A stretch of DNA of 64,000 nt, from assembly GCA_963585895.1 (NCBI GenBank), contig OY757911.1, forward strand, positions 90,460,647 through 90,524,646. Direction: 5' to 3'. This DNA comes from Sepioteuthis lessoniana (Eukaryota > Mollusca > Cephalopoda > Myopsida > Loliginidae). The notes below the pieces were generated by a model that was not told the DNA's origin, searched no databases, and saw only the letters and a list, made by a program, of their open reading frames with translations. The position numbers and the translations under genes are program-made. Every line of letters starts with the position of its first letter. Position 1 is the stretch's first letter. Below, piece by piece: positions 44,651-54,954 of the stretch.

Positions 44651-44899
44651 CCATAACTAAGAAACTAATAACTAAACAAAGAAATTAAACCGTAAATACA
44701 TACAAATGTGTGGAGACCTTGTCTAAGCATTTACCTTGCAAAATATGGATACTTTTCTGCTATTGGTTATTGATAGGATTGTATAGTTTAGTCAGGCACA
44801 AGACCACCCAGAGAGAATCAAACTCAGTAAATCATTGAATTGATCTATAAAGTAAACTTTATCTTGATAACAACTGAACTATTTTCCAAATTTTGTAAT

Positions 44900-45330
44900 A
44901 CCATCTATCTAAGTTTGAGTGTCTGTCATGCGTCTCTGTGTTCAGTGGGTAGGTTTAGCAGAGGCCGCTACAAGCAGGAGAGGCACAACAGCTACTAAGT
45001 TCGGGACTCGGCGGGCACGTGCGTTCCCTACAAGCAGTAGAGAGAAAAAGGTGTGTCCATCTCGGCCGAGGTGGCGAAAGCTTCTGGGGTTGAGTTTCTC
45101 TTTTGCGCCTGAAAGCCCCTCTTTTTAGGTATGCGCCGATTTCGCTTCCTGTCAGAGGCCTCCAGGGAAACTGTTACTTTTTGCTTTTATTTATTTTATT
45201 TTTTATGTTATTGTAATTTTTTTTATTTATTTTTAATCCCAACATCATATTTTTGATTTGGGTTGATTTGTTTTATTGTGTTTGTTGATGTGTCGTAAAT
45301 ATAAACAAAATTGTATCTTCAAAACCACAT
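44900..45330. mobile_element. LTR-like block, family E, copy 1
   Basis: Shares with 46600-47110 the order CG-rich part, then a block of TTTTCTTTTxCGC / TGTCAGAGGCCTC, then (TTTA)n-rich DNA. Boundaries and target duplications were not found. Confidence 0.35.
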
Positions 45331-45434
45331 AAAAGAGGTTAACTCTTTAGTTACAATATCAATGTTTTTAAAAGCCAATGTACTACTGTAGTTCAAAATC
45401 CTTTCCTTGAAGAGATCTATTTAACCAATAGACA

Positions 45435-45575
45435 AGATTCTAAAAAGTACTACCACTCTAGCTCAGAATGGGTCTGGAAGGAATGGCAATGAAGGTGTGA
45501 CTCCATATTCCCGAGAGCTGAAGAACAGGAACCTCACTATCAGATGTAGTTCAGTATCGTACCCAAGGCAAAATC
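45435..45575 (-). mobile_element. SINE S2 fragment
   Basis: AGTACTACCACTCTAGCTCA, TGGCAATGAAGGTGTGACTC and CTATCAGATGTAGTTCAGTA match the S2 body in reverse. Confidence 0.55.
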
Positions 45576-45689
45576 TTTTTCAGCATAATAGCACTATCTT
45601 AAATTTTGAAATAAATGCAAGTGCAATATTTTCACTGTGATAGCTCTGTATTCTGATAATTATATGCTAATATGTAAATGATCTAGCAC

Positions 45690-46440
45690 TTCATGCAAAT
45701 ACATCAGCTCAAGCTGAACCTCTGCTACATAGCCAGGAACATGCAGCAAGAAGCATTGGTCTCGACATAAACTCAGATAAAACAAAGTTCATGTGTTTTA
45801 ATCAAGATGGTGCTATCTCCTCATTAAATAGCAAACCTCTGAAATTAGTAGACCAGTTCATCTACCTTGGTCGGAGTATCTCATTTACTAGAAGAGATAT
45901 CAACATACCCATAGGAAAGACATGAACTGCTATTGATAGATTAATAACCATATGGAAAGATGACCTCTTTGATAACATAAAAGGAGAATTCTTCAAAGCT
46001 ATAGCCATATCATTACTACTGTATGGTTCCACCACTTGGACCCCTACGAAACAACGGGAGAAAATGCTTGATGAGAGCTACACAAGAAGTCTGCGTGCTG
46101 TTTTGAACAATACTTCAAAGAACCCTACAAAACAGCAACTGTACGGCCACTTACCTCCCATCTCACAAACCCTCCAAGTAAGACAAGCAAGACATGCTGA
46201 TCACTGCTGGAGAACTATGAATGAACAAATAAGCAATATTCTGCGATAGTCTCCTACACATCACACCAGTGTTAGCCAGCCTGCAAAAACTTACATTTAT
46301 CAGATCTGTTCAGATACTGGATACCACCTGGAAGACTTACCAAGAACAATGAACAATAAGGATGGATGATAAGAGAGAGTCGAGGGAATCTGTTCTTTTG
46401 GCATGCCTTCATGATGATGATAATGATTATAACGTTAGAT
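45690..46440 (+). pseudogene. RTE-like LINE reverse transcriptase, C-terminal part
   Basis: In one main frame with a single in-frame stop (at about 45925), it encodes GLDINSDKTKFMCFNQDGAI, LVDQFIYLGRSISFTRRDIN (palm/thumb region with the usual Y-L-G), FFKAIAISLLLYGSTTW, MLDESYTRSLRAVLNNTSKN, QQLYGHLPPISQTLQVRQAR and HADHCWR. The frame closes at 46249, and a 3' segment ends in ATGATGATGATAATGAT. The catalytic FADD-type box is upstream of the retained part, so it is 5' truncated and inactive. Confidence 0.8.
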
Positions 46441-46599
46441 CCTGGTTAAACTTGTTTTCTAAGTTAATCATAACTTTAGATCACAATGAGTAACATAACA
46501 TTAAAATGAAATTATCAAAAGTTATTGTGTTGAGAAGCGTCTGAATTATTTTGTCATTTGCAAATATCTATCACCTTCATTTGTATTTGTCATTATTAA

Positions 46600-47110
46600 A
46601 TATCGTGTGGGGTTTGAAGGCTTTGAAGGGCAGGGACTGTGTTGCCGTCGATATCTGACTCCATATTTTGGTTATATTATTTTACCCCACGTTGACTGGC
46701 CGGCACAATGCCTTGCCCAAAGAAAGTCCCGAAAGAAATATACAAAAAGAAAAGATAGAAAAAAAGATAAGAGACGAAAACATTTCTTCAATACTTTCCT
46801 TTATTTATTGGGTGAAGGGACTAACCAACGCTACGTCTTGGGACGTAGCGTGGTGCCCAAAACACCAGACAGCAAAATGGTGTTGTCGGTTCGACGGACA
46901 CTGCCTGAAAGAAAAAGATAATATCGTCTCCTTTTTCAAGAGGAAAATCCTTTTTTCTTTTTTACGCATGCGTCATCTTCTTTTCCGTTAGAGACCTCTG
47001 GGAGTTTCTTCAAATTTAATAGTTTTCTTTTTATCTATTTATTTATTTTTTTAATTTAATTAATTTATTTATTTATTCGTTCCCTACAATTGTTAATCAA
47101 ATTTCTATCT
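46600..47110. mobile_element. LTR-like block, family E, copy 2
   Basis: CG-richer sequence followed by (TTTA)n, like 44900-45330. It contains a perfect short hairpin CGCTACGTC-TTG-GGACGTAGCG near 46830-46852. Ends are unclear. Open frames at 46607-46991 show no recognised motif. Confidence 0.35.
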
Positions 47111-47202
47111 CTATTTAAGTTATAATATAACTTAAATACTTAAAATCATTTAACTATGTGCAAACACATGATTTTATTAAATAGAATTGTTGGTATTAGA
47201 TA

Positions 47203-48237
47203 TGTCACGTGATGGCTCACGGAGACGAAGAGGTAGGACTGATACTATCCTCCCGTATTGAATGAGAGTATCAAGCAGTCAAAAAGTGACCGTTAGGAAG
47301 GAATGTGGGTCACACAGGAGACCAGATGTTCGCACTTAAGTGACCTCAGGTCGCCGGACATCGGAAGGGGAAAGAGAGAGAAGCCAAATGATTGGCGGGG
47401 ACCCCAAACGGAAGTGGGGTTCCTTTCCCCTCAGCGGAAGTAAGGCACAAAAAAGGTAGTTTTTGAGCAAGGCCCGTGGCAGACGGACCATAGCCATTTT
47501 ACTCCGGGCTAAAGACAAAAGATTAGCTGAGACACGAAGGACCCCAAATCCTTCAAGCCAGTATTAAAAACAGTACAAAGTCTATTAGCCCGTGAAAGAA
47601 GAAAATTCTCCAGTGGAACCCCGTCAAAAAAATAAGATAAGTAACTTTGGGACATTTTTCCTTTACACCCAAATTTTGTTTACCACTCTCTCTCTCTCAA
47701 TTTGAAAAAGGATAAAAGCCAAGAAAAAACATTCATATTCATGGACAATCCAATTATATGTTTTTGACTCTTTGAACGTATATATATAACCGTAGTAAAG
47801 AACCTATGTATTTTAATTTTACCATGTGGTCTATGTTGTTATTCCATGCTTTCCTTTCAGCTTCTATTCGCCTTATATTATCTCGCTTAGAACTGTCCTG
47901 TTAATTCCTAAAGTATCACACGGGAAACCGGAGTTGCCGACTACCACAATATTAATATTATTACGACTAAAACCTATAGGCTCACTTTCTTCCATTATCT
48001 CGGGGAAAGAAGAAAGCGACCTGGTGGGTGTGTGATAGTGTGAAATTTGGAACCCCTTGCCAGCGGCGGTCAGTCTGGCCCTAAATTATTCCCTCACGTA
48101 GTATGCCAGTTTTTATCTGCCTGAAAGAAAAACTCTAACAGGACTCTTTCTGTAGGGGATCAAGTGCCAACCCGCCCCGTCTTCACACGTGCGAAAATAA
48201 AGTCCCGTTTTGGGATTTTAGTCAATTTCGCGTCACA
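47203..48237 (+). mobile_element. Solo LTR, family A (1,035 bases)
   Basis: Starts TGTCACGTGATGGCTC and ends TTTCGCGTCACA, with GATA at 47199-47202 and 48238-48241. It is inserted in an S2-type body: removing it restores GGTATTAGATAGCAATACTT, a block seen in other S2 copies. The target duplication differs from that of 43370-44420, so the two are separate insertions, not the two ends of one provirus-like element. Confidence 0.92.
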
Positions 48238-48542
48238 GATAGCAATACTTGAATCTCTTTGCAAACAAATGATTAATATTAAATAGAATTATTAGTGTTA
48301 GAATCTATAATTGTTTGAAATAGACTCGCAAACCTACACGAATGAGTTCGAGACTCATATGGTACCCCCTGCATACAGCCTTCTGTCATATCTAAGTCAA
48401 AAGATTAGTAAGTTACTGTAATTGCTTGAAACCATTTAACTGTCGGCAAATAAATGAGCTCTTGCTTGTTTAAGAATAATGTTACCTACAAACGATTCGT
48501 TTACAAATTATGTACACACACACACGCACACATATATACTTG

Positions 48543-49099
48543 TGTTGTATAGCGGTTGAAGTAATGAAGGATAACACTTCTTTATAAGAATATATACGTC
48601 TTTTTATTCTTTTGAAAGGATTTGAAGCTTCTGTGGTTTGTGAGACAGACAGACGGGGGAGGGGGAGACAGATTGCTATATTGATCCATAACTTTTTCTC
48701 TTGATCATAGCACGCTGTGTTATCTTCAAGACCCACTTAGCACTTCTTCTGCTACTCGGCCAGGGTTGCTCAACCGGAGGCCTGGTATGGGCCACGGGCA
48801 CCAGCGGGCGTGTTCTCAGTGACTGCAAGCTGGATTTGACTCTGGCCTTCACTGCCTCCAACTCTCTCAACTGGAAGCCGCCCAATTGGACGCAGCAGCC
48901 CTCAGCAGAGCGTTCTCACTAACTGCAACTGGCTCTCACTCTGGCCTTCACTGCCCCCAACTGACTCAATTGCCGCGAGCATTTGCATATATTATTTCGT
49001 AACGCCCACTTACTTCCGATTAGATCTCATGATCTTCTTCCGCTTATTTACACAGGTGTATCTTTGATTGACGGCTCGGTCAAGAGTCAATTTGCAACT
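48543..49099. mobile_element. Solo LTR, family C (557 bases)
   Basis: Starts TGTTGTATAGCGG and ends GTCAATTTGCAACT. The end aligns with AATATACAACA of the 30990 copy after two substitutions. CTTG flanks it at 48539-48542 and 49100-49103. It interrupts an S2 tail: the right flank continues as GACATTAAATACCTACAAGG and GTTGATATGCCACAAC. Confidence 0.82.
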
Positions 49100-49568
49100 C
49101 TTGACATTAAATACCTACAAGGGTTGATATGCCACAACACACAGCACAACCAATAAACCCACAAAGTAATATTACAATGACTGTATAGTGCTGTTTCAAT
49201 TATTGTTTTATGAACATACACTATCACACATTTAATAAGTAAAACTTGGTTGAAGCTATTTAAAAAGATGAATAATAGTTCAAAAATAAGTACACTGCAT
49301 ATATATATACAATTTTATTTTTGATTACAGAGGTGTTGCAATTTTAATTTTTGTTTGATAGTTTGAATGCTGTAGAGTTTGGTAATGAATAATACCAAAT
49401 ATTTTTCTTATAAATAAGATATTTACAGTATGCATTTACAAACCCCCTCTAACCCGAGTAAGATGTTACACAAAGTCAAATTTAAGCCAAGTAAAGCTGG
49501 TTTTAACTCAGTTTTCCTTCTCCTAAACGGGTTGCCTAATCGAGACTAAAGAACCCAGCTTTCCCTAC

Positions 49569-50564
49569 TGTACTGTTACGCGCCAAATAGACTGTTGCAA
49601 CATTACACAGCGCAAATAGAAGTTTGCAACGCTACGGTGTTCAAATTGAAGCTTCCGCTGGGATGGTCTTAATAGACGTTTGTACAACTACTACTATGAA
49701 TAGACCTTTGTACTACCACGTGCCGAACGAGATTATGGGTGTAGTGCTACGTCTTAAATGTCAGTCAGACCATGTGATAACCTCCACCGTGATGAAAAGA
49801 AGTGACCAACACATAAAAACCTCGTCTTGGTTCGTTAATACCAAAGTTTATTCGCTACTACACTTTTTAAGTAGTCGTCGAGAAAAGACAAACAGTGTAT
49901 GAAAATCGAGTCGACTGCGTTAGCTAGACAAAGAGAAACAAAATATCACGAGGAGAGACAGAGGACAGAAACAGACCTTGAATTATCTTTCACGTTTCTA
50001 TTGTAGTTCTAATCATGCTTGTTCGCTGGTTTCGTCTTCACAGTTTCACGTCTGGTGTGAAACCCCTTTTTGAAGCTCACGCCAAAATAGGAGCCGCAAC
50101 TTTCGGCTGTCTTTACATCGTTGCGCCTGGTCTTCAACTGCCGTCTTTACATCGTCGCGTCCGGCCGCCAACTGCTGTTTTTACATCGTCATATCCGGCA
50201 GCTATCAAACGCTTTTCCTGTTTTCTATATCGCACTCATTGTCCTATCAGCATTTTCCTTTGAGTTCTTTCTGCCAATCAGAACCCGTTGTCGATTTGCT
50301 GCTGATACGTTTCTCTTTTTAACCCGGTAATCCTATTTACTCAACCCCTCCGCTCGGGCAGGATATGACACAAGGTCAATTTTTAAGTGGAGTTTAGCAG
50401 GTTTGAATTCAGAGTTTTCCTTCTCCTAGACCAGTTGCCTCACCAAGGCTGAAGAACCCAGTCCGTCCTACTATTTACCCATAGCTGGAGGGAGAAAAAT
50501 TGGATTCATACCTTTCTCAAGGGTATTAGTGCTTTTTAACCCGGTAATCCCTAATTATTTTACA
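49569..50564. mobile_element. Solo LTR (about 779 bases without its own SINE insertion)
   Basis: Starts TGTACTGTTACGCGCC and ends TAATTATTTTACA, with a 4-base CTAC duplication. It contains two near-copies of the string (GGCG)CAAATAGA-GTTGCAAC in its first 70 bases and a triple TCTTTACATCGT / CTTTACATCGTC repeat near 50110-50190. Frames at 49624-49902 and 50015-50330 have no recognised motif. Confidence 0.85.
50334..50531 (-). mobile_element. 5'-truncated SINE S4 with 19-base target duplication
   Basis: CTTTTTAACCCGGTAATCC lies at 50315-50333 and 50532-50550. The inserted S4 keeps its tail-side blocks (CAACCCCTCCGCTCGGGC, TTCCTTCTCCTAGACC, CTACTATTTACCCATAGC) and stops at GGGTATTAGTG, so the tRNA-like head is missing. 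Confidence 0.93.
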
Positions 50565-50864
50565 CTACTATTTACCCAAAGCTAGATGCGGGAGGAGAAA
50601 AGATGGATTTATGCTTTTCCAAGGGCATTAGCGTGAAGTGAACAGTTTCGTCTAAGATTTAAATGCAGATAGCCTATTCCATTTCCTATAATGATAAACA
50701 TCATATGAAATAAAAATATGCCTCCATTAAAGTATTTGGTTTGGTATCTTTGGTTTAGAAGAAAATTAACTTTTTATAAAATAATTGTTAGGAGATTTTT
50801 ATTTATTTATTCATGTTACTGTATTTACAGTGCTAACTGATATATCATTATATATTGCACAATA

Positions 50865-51105
50865 GTTTTACCTCGGAGAGTCCCTGTGATGTAATGGCTA
50901 AAGTGCTGGACAGCGGCCTCGAAGTAAGTGAGTTCGAACTCCAGTTGCGATATAATGTACCCTTTCAGCATAATACCTTAGGAAAAGGTATGAACCCCTT
51001 ATGCCCCCAGCTAAGTAGTATCATTGCTGTTCTTCTAAATGGATGGTTTAGTATTAGATAACCTACAAAGGTTAGTATGCCATTAAACAAAGAAACCAAA
51101 CCAAT
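50865..51105 (+). mobile_element. tRNA-derived SINE, family S1
   Basis: Head GTGATGTAATGGCTAAAGTG, B box GAGTTCGAACTCC (closest to consensus among S1 copies), body AGGAAAAGGTATGAACCCC and tail GGTTAGTATGCCATTAAAC. It is about 720 bases downstream (host sense) of exon 1's donor. Confidence 0.75.
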
Positions 51106-51124
51106 GCAATTTTACCTGAAATGT

Positions 51125-51765
51125 AGGTTGGTTGTTTAGGTTTTATGACATATCAACCTTTGTAGGTTATTTAACGCTAAATCTATTTTTATGCAAATAG
51201 TTCTATTTCAAACAGTTCAGTTTAGCATGAGTACACAGTTTAATTCAAAAACATTTTTATTTCAAGCTATTCAATTTATTTAAACAGTTCTAATTCAGCT
51301 AATTCTGTTTAGGATAAGTACAGAAGTACTATATTAAACAATTCAGTTTAGTGTAAGTAGAGTTTCAATGTTAAAAACAGTTCCATTTCAAACAATTCAG
51401 TTCTGTATAAGCACGCAGTTTAAATGCAAGTACAGTTTAAATGTCAAAACATTTCTATTTCAAACAATTCAGTTGATCAAACAGTTCTATTTCAAACAAT
51501 TCAGTTTAGCATAAGTATGCAGTTTAGTTCTATTTGACCCATAGATTGGGCCCTATCAGGTGCTACCATTCCGGGCCAGAATGGACCTGGGAGCAATGGC
51601 AATGAAGGGGTGCTCTGCATTCCCCAAAGCTCCAGTATCACTGGAACATCACCATCAGATTGTTTAGTGTCATATCAGGACACTCATTGGGGAGGGGGTC
51701 TTACTCCTCTACAGTATTCTACAGTACCCCTCACTAGCCGACTAGGTAACCTGAAATGTAATCAC
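51125..51765 (-). mobile_element. SINE S2 with expanded internal tandem units
   Basis: Reverse S2: tail complement TATGACATATCAACCTTTGT, then about seven loosely repeated units of the type AGTTCTATTTCAAACAATTC / AGTTTAGCATAAGTACA (about 51190-51525), then the body complement GATTGGGCCCTATCAGGTGC, GGGCCAGAATGGACCTGGGA, TCAGATTGTTTAGTGTCATA and the head side CCCTCACTAGCCGACTAG. It ends about 60 bases from the donor of exon 1. Confidence 0.75.
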
Positions 51766-51827
51766 ATCATCTATGCTTTTGATATTAGTTGAACAAATTT
51801 TGAAGAATACATTAAGAAATTACTTAC

Positions 51828-53055
51828 CTGCTTGAATCAAAGTCTCCAAAATTTCCAATAAATTATCATAGTTCTGCTGATAAATGGTCGGAAGAGAACT
51901 GATCAATAACTTGAATGTTTCTGTCCGAAGACATTTCTGCTGGTTTTTCTCTGTAAGGTAAATGTCCAAGAATTTTCCAAGTTCTTGACCTTGAATTTTG
52001 TCTGCGTTAAATGTGGATGTGATGACATCAAACATGAGATCTGGAAGGATGGATGCTATCTCGGCCGAGGTCAGTCTTTGGAGTATTGGACATGTCACTG
52101 ACCGCAACACTCGCTGACTCTCCTCCAAGTCACATGAAACCACTTCGCCAAGAATGTCCAGCACATGGTCCACACTGAAGAACTCATGCTTAAATGCTTC
52201 GGGTGGAAGTTCTGGCAATAAAGCAACAATGGCCAAAGTCCTGCGACTCATTCCTTCTTGTTTGGGCATTACAAATTTTGTATCCCGGATCAAGTCGCAT
52301 TCACGAGTTGGTAAGTTTTTGTTTTTCTGCTCCTGGGTTTTTGTCAAATCACCACCTTCACTCTTATCAATGATATCACTGTCAACAGCTTGTTTGATGA
52401 ACGGAATGATCAAATCAGTCAGTCCATTTGGTTGTATACCCTTTTCTTTTACCTGAGCAACTAATTTTGCAAACCATTTTAGAGGTAAATTATACAACTG
52501 TTCGATTATTCTCACATCATAAATATCACTTGTTTTTTTCCCAACAGGACTGCTAAATTTTGTCGGAGGTTGCACATAGCACGTAGCCAATGCTCCAATA
52601 CACAGATCAACTAGACTAGCCTGTTCTGCCATCGAACCCATATCGTAACAGTTCTCTAGCAATTTTACAATTAGAGAAGCAGAGCGGCTCATCTTCGCAG
52701 ATTTGATCATATTTTCAAGAAACTTATCACTGATATCGACTAGACTGTCTGACCCAAACATCTGCAAGAATTCTGCCGCTACACGAAGCTGGATAATATT
52801 ATCAGCCGAAAAACAAATTTTGATACCATAACAAAAATCAGCGACCAGTCCAAAGACGTCACTTCCACCAGGAAAAGATTTTATTTCTAGACGTTGCATT
52901 AGACTTCCCATTCCACCACTTAAGTCTCGAATCTGCCGGCAAAAGTAATCGGATTTAGCCAGGAGTGGAAAGCGATGCAGGCAAAATTCCGTGTCATCTA
53001 CAATGACGGTAATATCGGAGAATTCTCCAGACTGACGGAATCTTGAAAAACTCAT
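51828..53055 (-). CDS. BTB-NPH3 protein, exon 1 (BTB domain and most of NPH3 domain)
   Basis: A single 1,228-base coding exon (409 codons plus one base) starts at the ATG at 53055-53053 and ends at the donor CAG|GTAAGT (GT at 51827-51826). An in-frame TAA at 53082-53080, nine codons upstream, makes this the first possible Met. Residues 12-105 form a BTB/POZ domain (FSDITVIVDDTEFCLHRFPL, LLAKSDYFC, then FPGGSDVFGLVADFCYGIKI and LRVAAEFLQM). This wording is close to plant NRL proteins ('DVxxEVxxxxFxLHKFPLLSKS', 'FPGGAExFELxxKFCYG', 'LRCAAEYLxM'). From about residue 178 the NPH3 domain follows (VRIIEQLYNLPLKWFAKLVA, VKEKGIQPNGL; LAIVALLPELP; LGKFLDIYLTEK; SLPTIYQQNYDNLLEILETL) and is completed by exon 2. 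NPH3 proteins are adaptor subunits of CUL3 ubiquitin ligases at the plasma membrane. That role here is inference. I do not know a named animal orthologue. Confidence 0.92.
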
Positions 53056-53479
53056 CTTGTCGTTTTGAAATGCACAAACTTAATAGATCACTTGAGATTT
53101 CTTTCAGCTTAGTGAAAGAATTTCTTCAGGAGTTTAGAACTGATGATTGAGCCGCTTGAGTTGATCCGTCAATGATATATGACTGAAATTAAAGAAAAAA
53201 CGAAAATTCAAAAGGAAATTTTGAGTCTCTGCAAGTTTTAGTATCTTCCGTAGTTTACGGGAGTTACTTTCAGGTTTCGTTTCCACAAATACAACACAAA
53301 TTTTACAAGCACGTAAACAAATGGAATGTGACAACAACAAATATTAAGAAACAAACAATTTAATATTCATAATAACAAACATGATAAAAATAATAAAAAT
53401 ACAATTTTTATTTCATGTGCGTGTGTGTGTATGTAGAAAATACAACTATGGCCAGTTGAATAAAAATATGATTTGTTCG
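53056..53479 (-). promoter_or_regulatory. 5' UTR and promoter-side region of the BTB-NPH3 gene
   Basis: Lies between the start codon and an LTR insertion at 53480. No TATA box or strong initiator can be singled out, and the transcription start cannot be fixed. A start-codon context GACAAGATGA is acceptable. Homopolymer and (GT)n patches are at about 53420-53432. Confidence 0.35.
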
Positions 53480-54297
53480 TGTTATATTTTGACCTTTTGA
53501 CCCGGCCAAAAATGCCATTCCAAGGTGATGCACCGGATGGAGGTGACACATTCTAATGGCAGTTATGGGAGGAAATCGCGTGGGCGGAAATTGGCTGTTG
53601 AAATGGGACGAGCTAAAAAATCCCATGATACTCTCATAGACTGACGCACCGGAAGAGAGTGACCTCTGAACTGCATGACAGTTATTTCCGCTTGATGACG
53701 ATTAAACATGCGGTTTCGAAGATCGAGTGGGCGTTGAACTATTATATAGCTCAGTCAAGACAGAAGTCAAGCCAGTTGAGTTGCAGACAGTTGGAGAGGG
53801 GAGTTAGACGAGATGTGGTAGGGAAAGCCACACTAGGCAGAAGGGGCTTGAGGCCCTGATTAGTTGGGGTCCAGAGAAGATGCTGATAAGATGCAGTAAA
53901 GAAAGCCAGCACCCAGCACCCAGCAGAGTGGACCCCGGCATCAGGAGAACAAGAAAGACACAACGTTGACGGTCATAACAATGGGGTCAAAATATTACAG
54001 TTTCTGTTCGGTCTCCAGCTCCCTCTCACACGCAAACCTTGAGTAACCCTTTAGTACCCTTACAAATTAAGTGAAAAGGATCCTGCTGTCCACGAAGCTG
54101 ACCTAGTCGTCACTCTGTGTGCGTTGTCTCGGCCATCGTCTACTTACATCGAAAAGTTCAAGCCTCATAGACGAACGATTCTAATTCCTCTCCTGACTGC
54201 TCCTACTTCACACAAGCGTCCGTCGAGAAAATAAATATATATTGTTATATATAAATTCTGTGTTGTCGTTTGTTTGACCAGAGAGCGGAACGTAACA
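53480..54297 (+). mobile_element. Solo LTR, family D (818 bases)
   Basis: Starts TGTTATATTTTGACC and ends GCGGAACGTAACA, with TTCG at 53476-53479 and 54298-54301. AATAAATATATATTG near 54228 gives + orientation, so it points away from the BTB-NPH3 gene. A roughly 60-base module (TGATGCACCGGATGGAGG near 53526; TGACGCACCGGAAGAGAG near 53642) occurs twice, 116 bases apart. The shorter - strand copy is at 28826-29316. Confidence 0.85.
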
Positions 54298-54301
54298 TTC
54301 G

Positions 54302-54950
54302 TCCGTGTGTGCGTGTGTACATGTTGGGAAAGTCTATTGAATCAATGTGTCCATAGTTGGCCGAAGTAAAGAGGATAAAAATTGACTTTACTTACATACA
54401 TGTGTATGCGTGTGTGTATATATGTGAAGGGTCGTAAGTATGGGCTTTTTGTTTCTTTAAGTCTACACGTTGAACATTATTCAATCAAAATTGATATTAT
54501 TAGGTACTACTTAATGCCAAACTCTACTGAACTGAAACTATATATATATATATAAGTATAAAAATTATAAAAAAGGCATGAAAATTGAATCATGTATTAT
54601 TCAATTTTTATACCTATTCTATAATTCTGATGATGCGAAAAAAAAACAGATGGTACAATTTGTAAATAAAAAAAGTATTACACAAACTAATATCTGGGAA
54701 AAAAAAAATTCTATAAAAAAAGGAAAAGACTAAAAACATACTTGAAAATAATCAAACAATAATGTATGCCTTGTCAAATGAATAAACACTTACAGAATTC
54801 CAACAGCTAAATGTAAGAGTGCTCAATAAACTAACTAGAGTGAAATATAAATGCCTACAGAGTCAGAAAAAAATTTACTTAGGTTTCTCCTAAGCAGATC
54901 ATCCTGATGATCCAGTTAAAAGCTACTACATAATGCCTTATAATTCCTGA
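54302..54950. other. Unlabelled AT-rich sequence
   Basis: Mixed (GT)n at about 54300-54420, (AT)n at about 54540-54554 and A-rich DNA. No gene or repeat family identified. Confidence 0.5.
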
Positions 54951-54954
54951 GCTG

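Larger units (their letters stand above)
49438..50700 (-). mobile_element. SINE S4 split by an LTR that itself carries an S4 SINE
   Basis: The outer S4 (-) runs 49438-49568 and resumes at 50569 to about 50700, with CTAC at 49565-49568 and 50565-50568. Its halves join as CCCTACTATTTACCCAAAG, the normal S4 text. Between the halves lies the LTR at 49569-50564. Confidence 0.88.
23800..51827 (-). other. Intron 1 of the BTB-NPH3 gene (about 28 kb)
   Basis: Bounded by donor GTAAGT at 51827 and acceptor AG at 23801-23800. It holds solo LTRs, SINEs of every family here, LINE debris, foldback elements and a 0.4-kb pyrimidine tract. No other exon that would fit the gene's phase was recognised, and the join of 51828 to 23799 already gives a continuous NPH3 domain. 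Confidence 0.85.

Noticed and set aside
46607..46991. Two overlapping open frames of about 105 codons
   Set aside because: They lie in an LTR-like CG-richer block, share no recognisable domain and overlap in different frames.
43370..48237. One LTR retrotransposon with two LTRs and a 2.8-kb internal region
   Set aside because: The flanking 4-base duplications differ (AAAT versus GATA) and the interval holds SINE and RTE-like LINE debris, not gag-pol.
52154..52456. 100-codon open frame on the + strand
   Set aside because: Antisense shadow of BTB-NPH3 exon 1, which has clear domain homology on the - strand.
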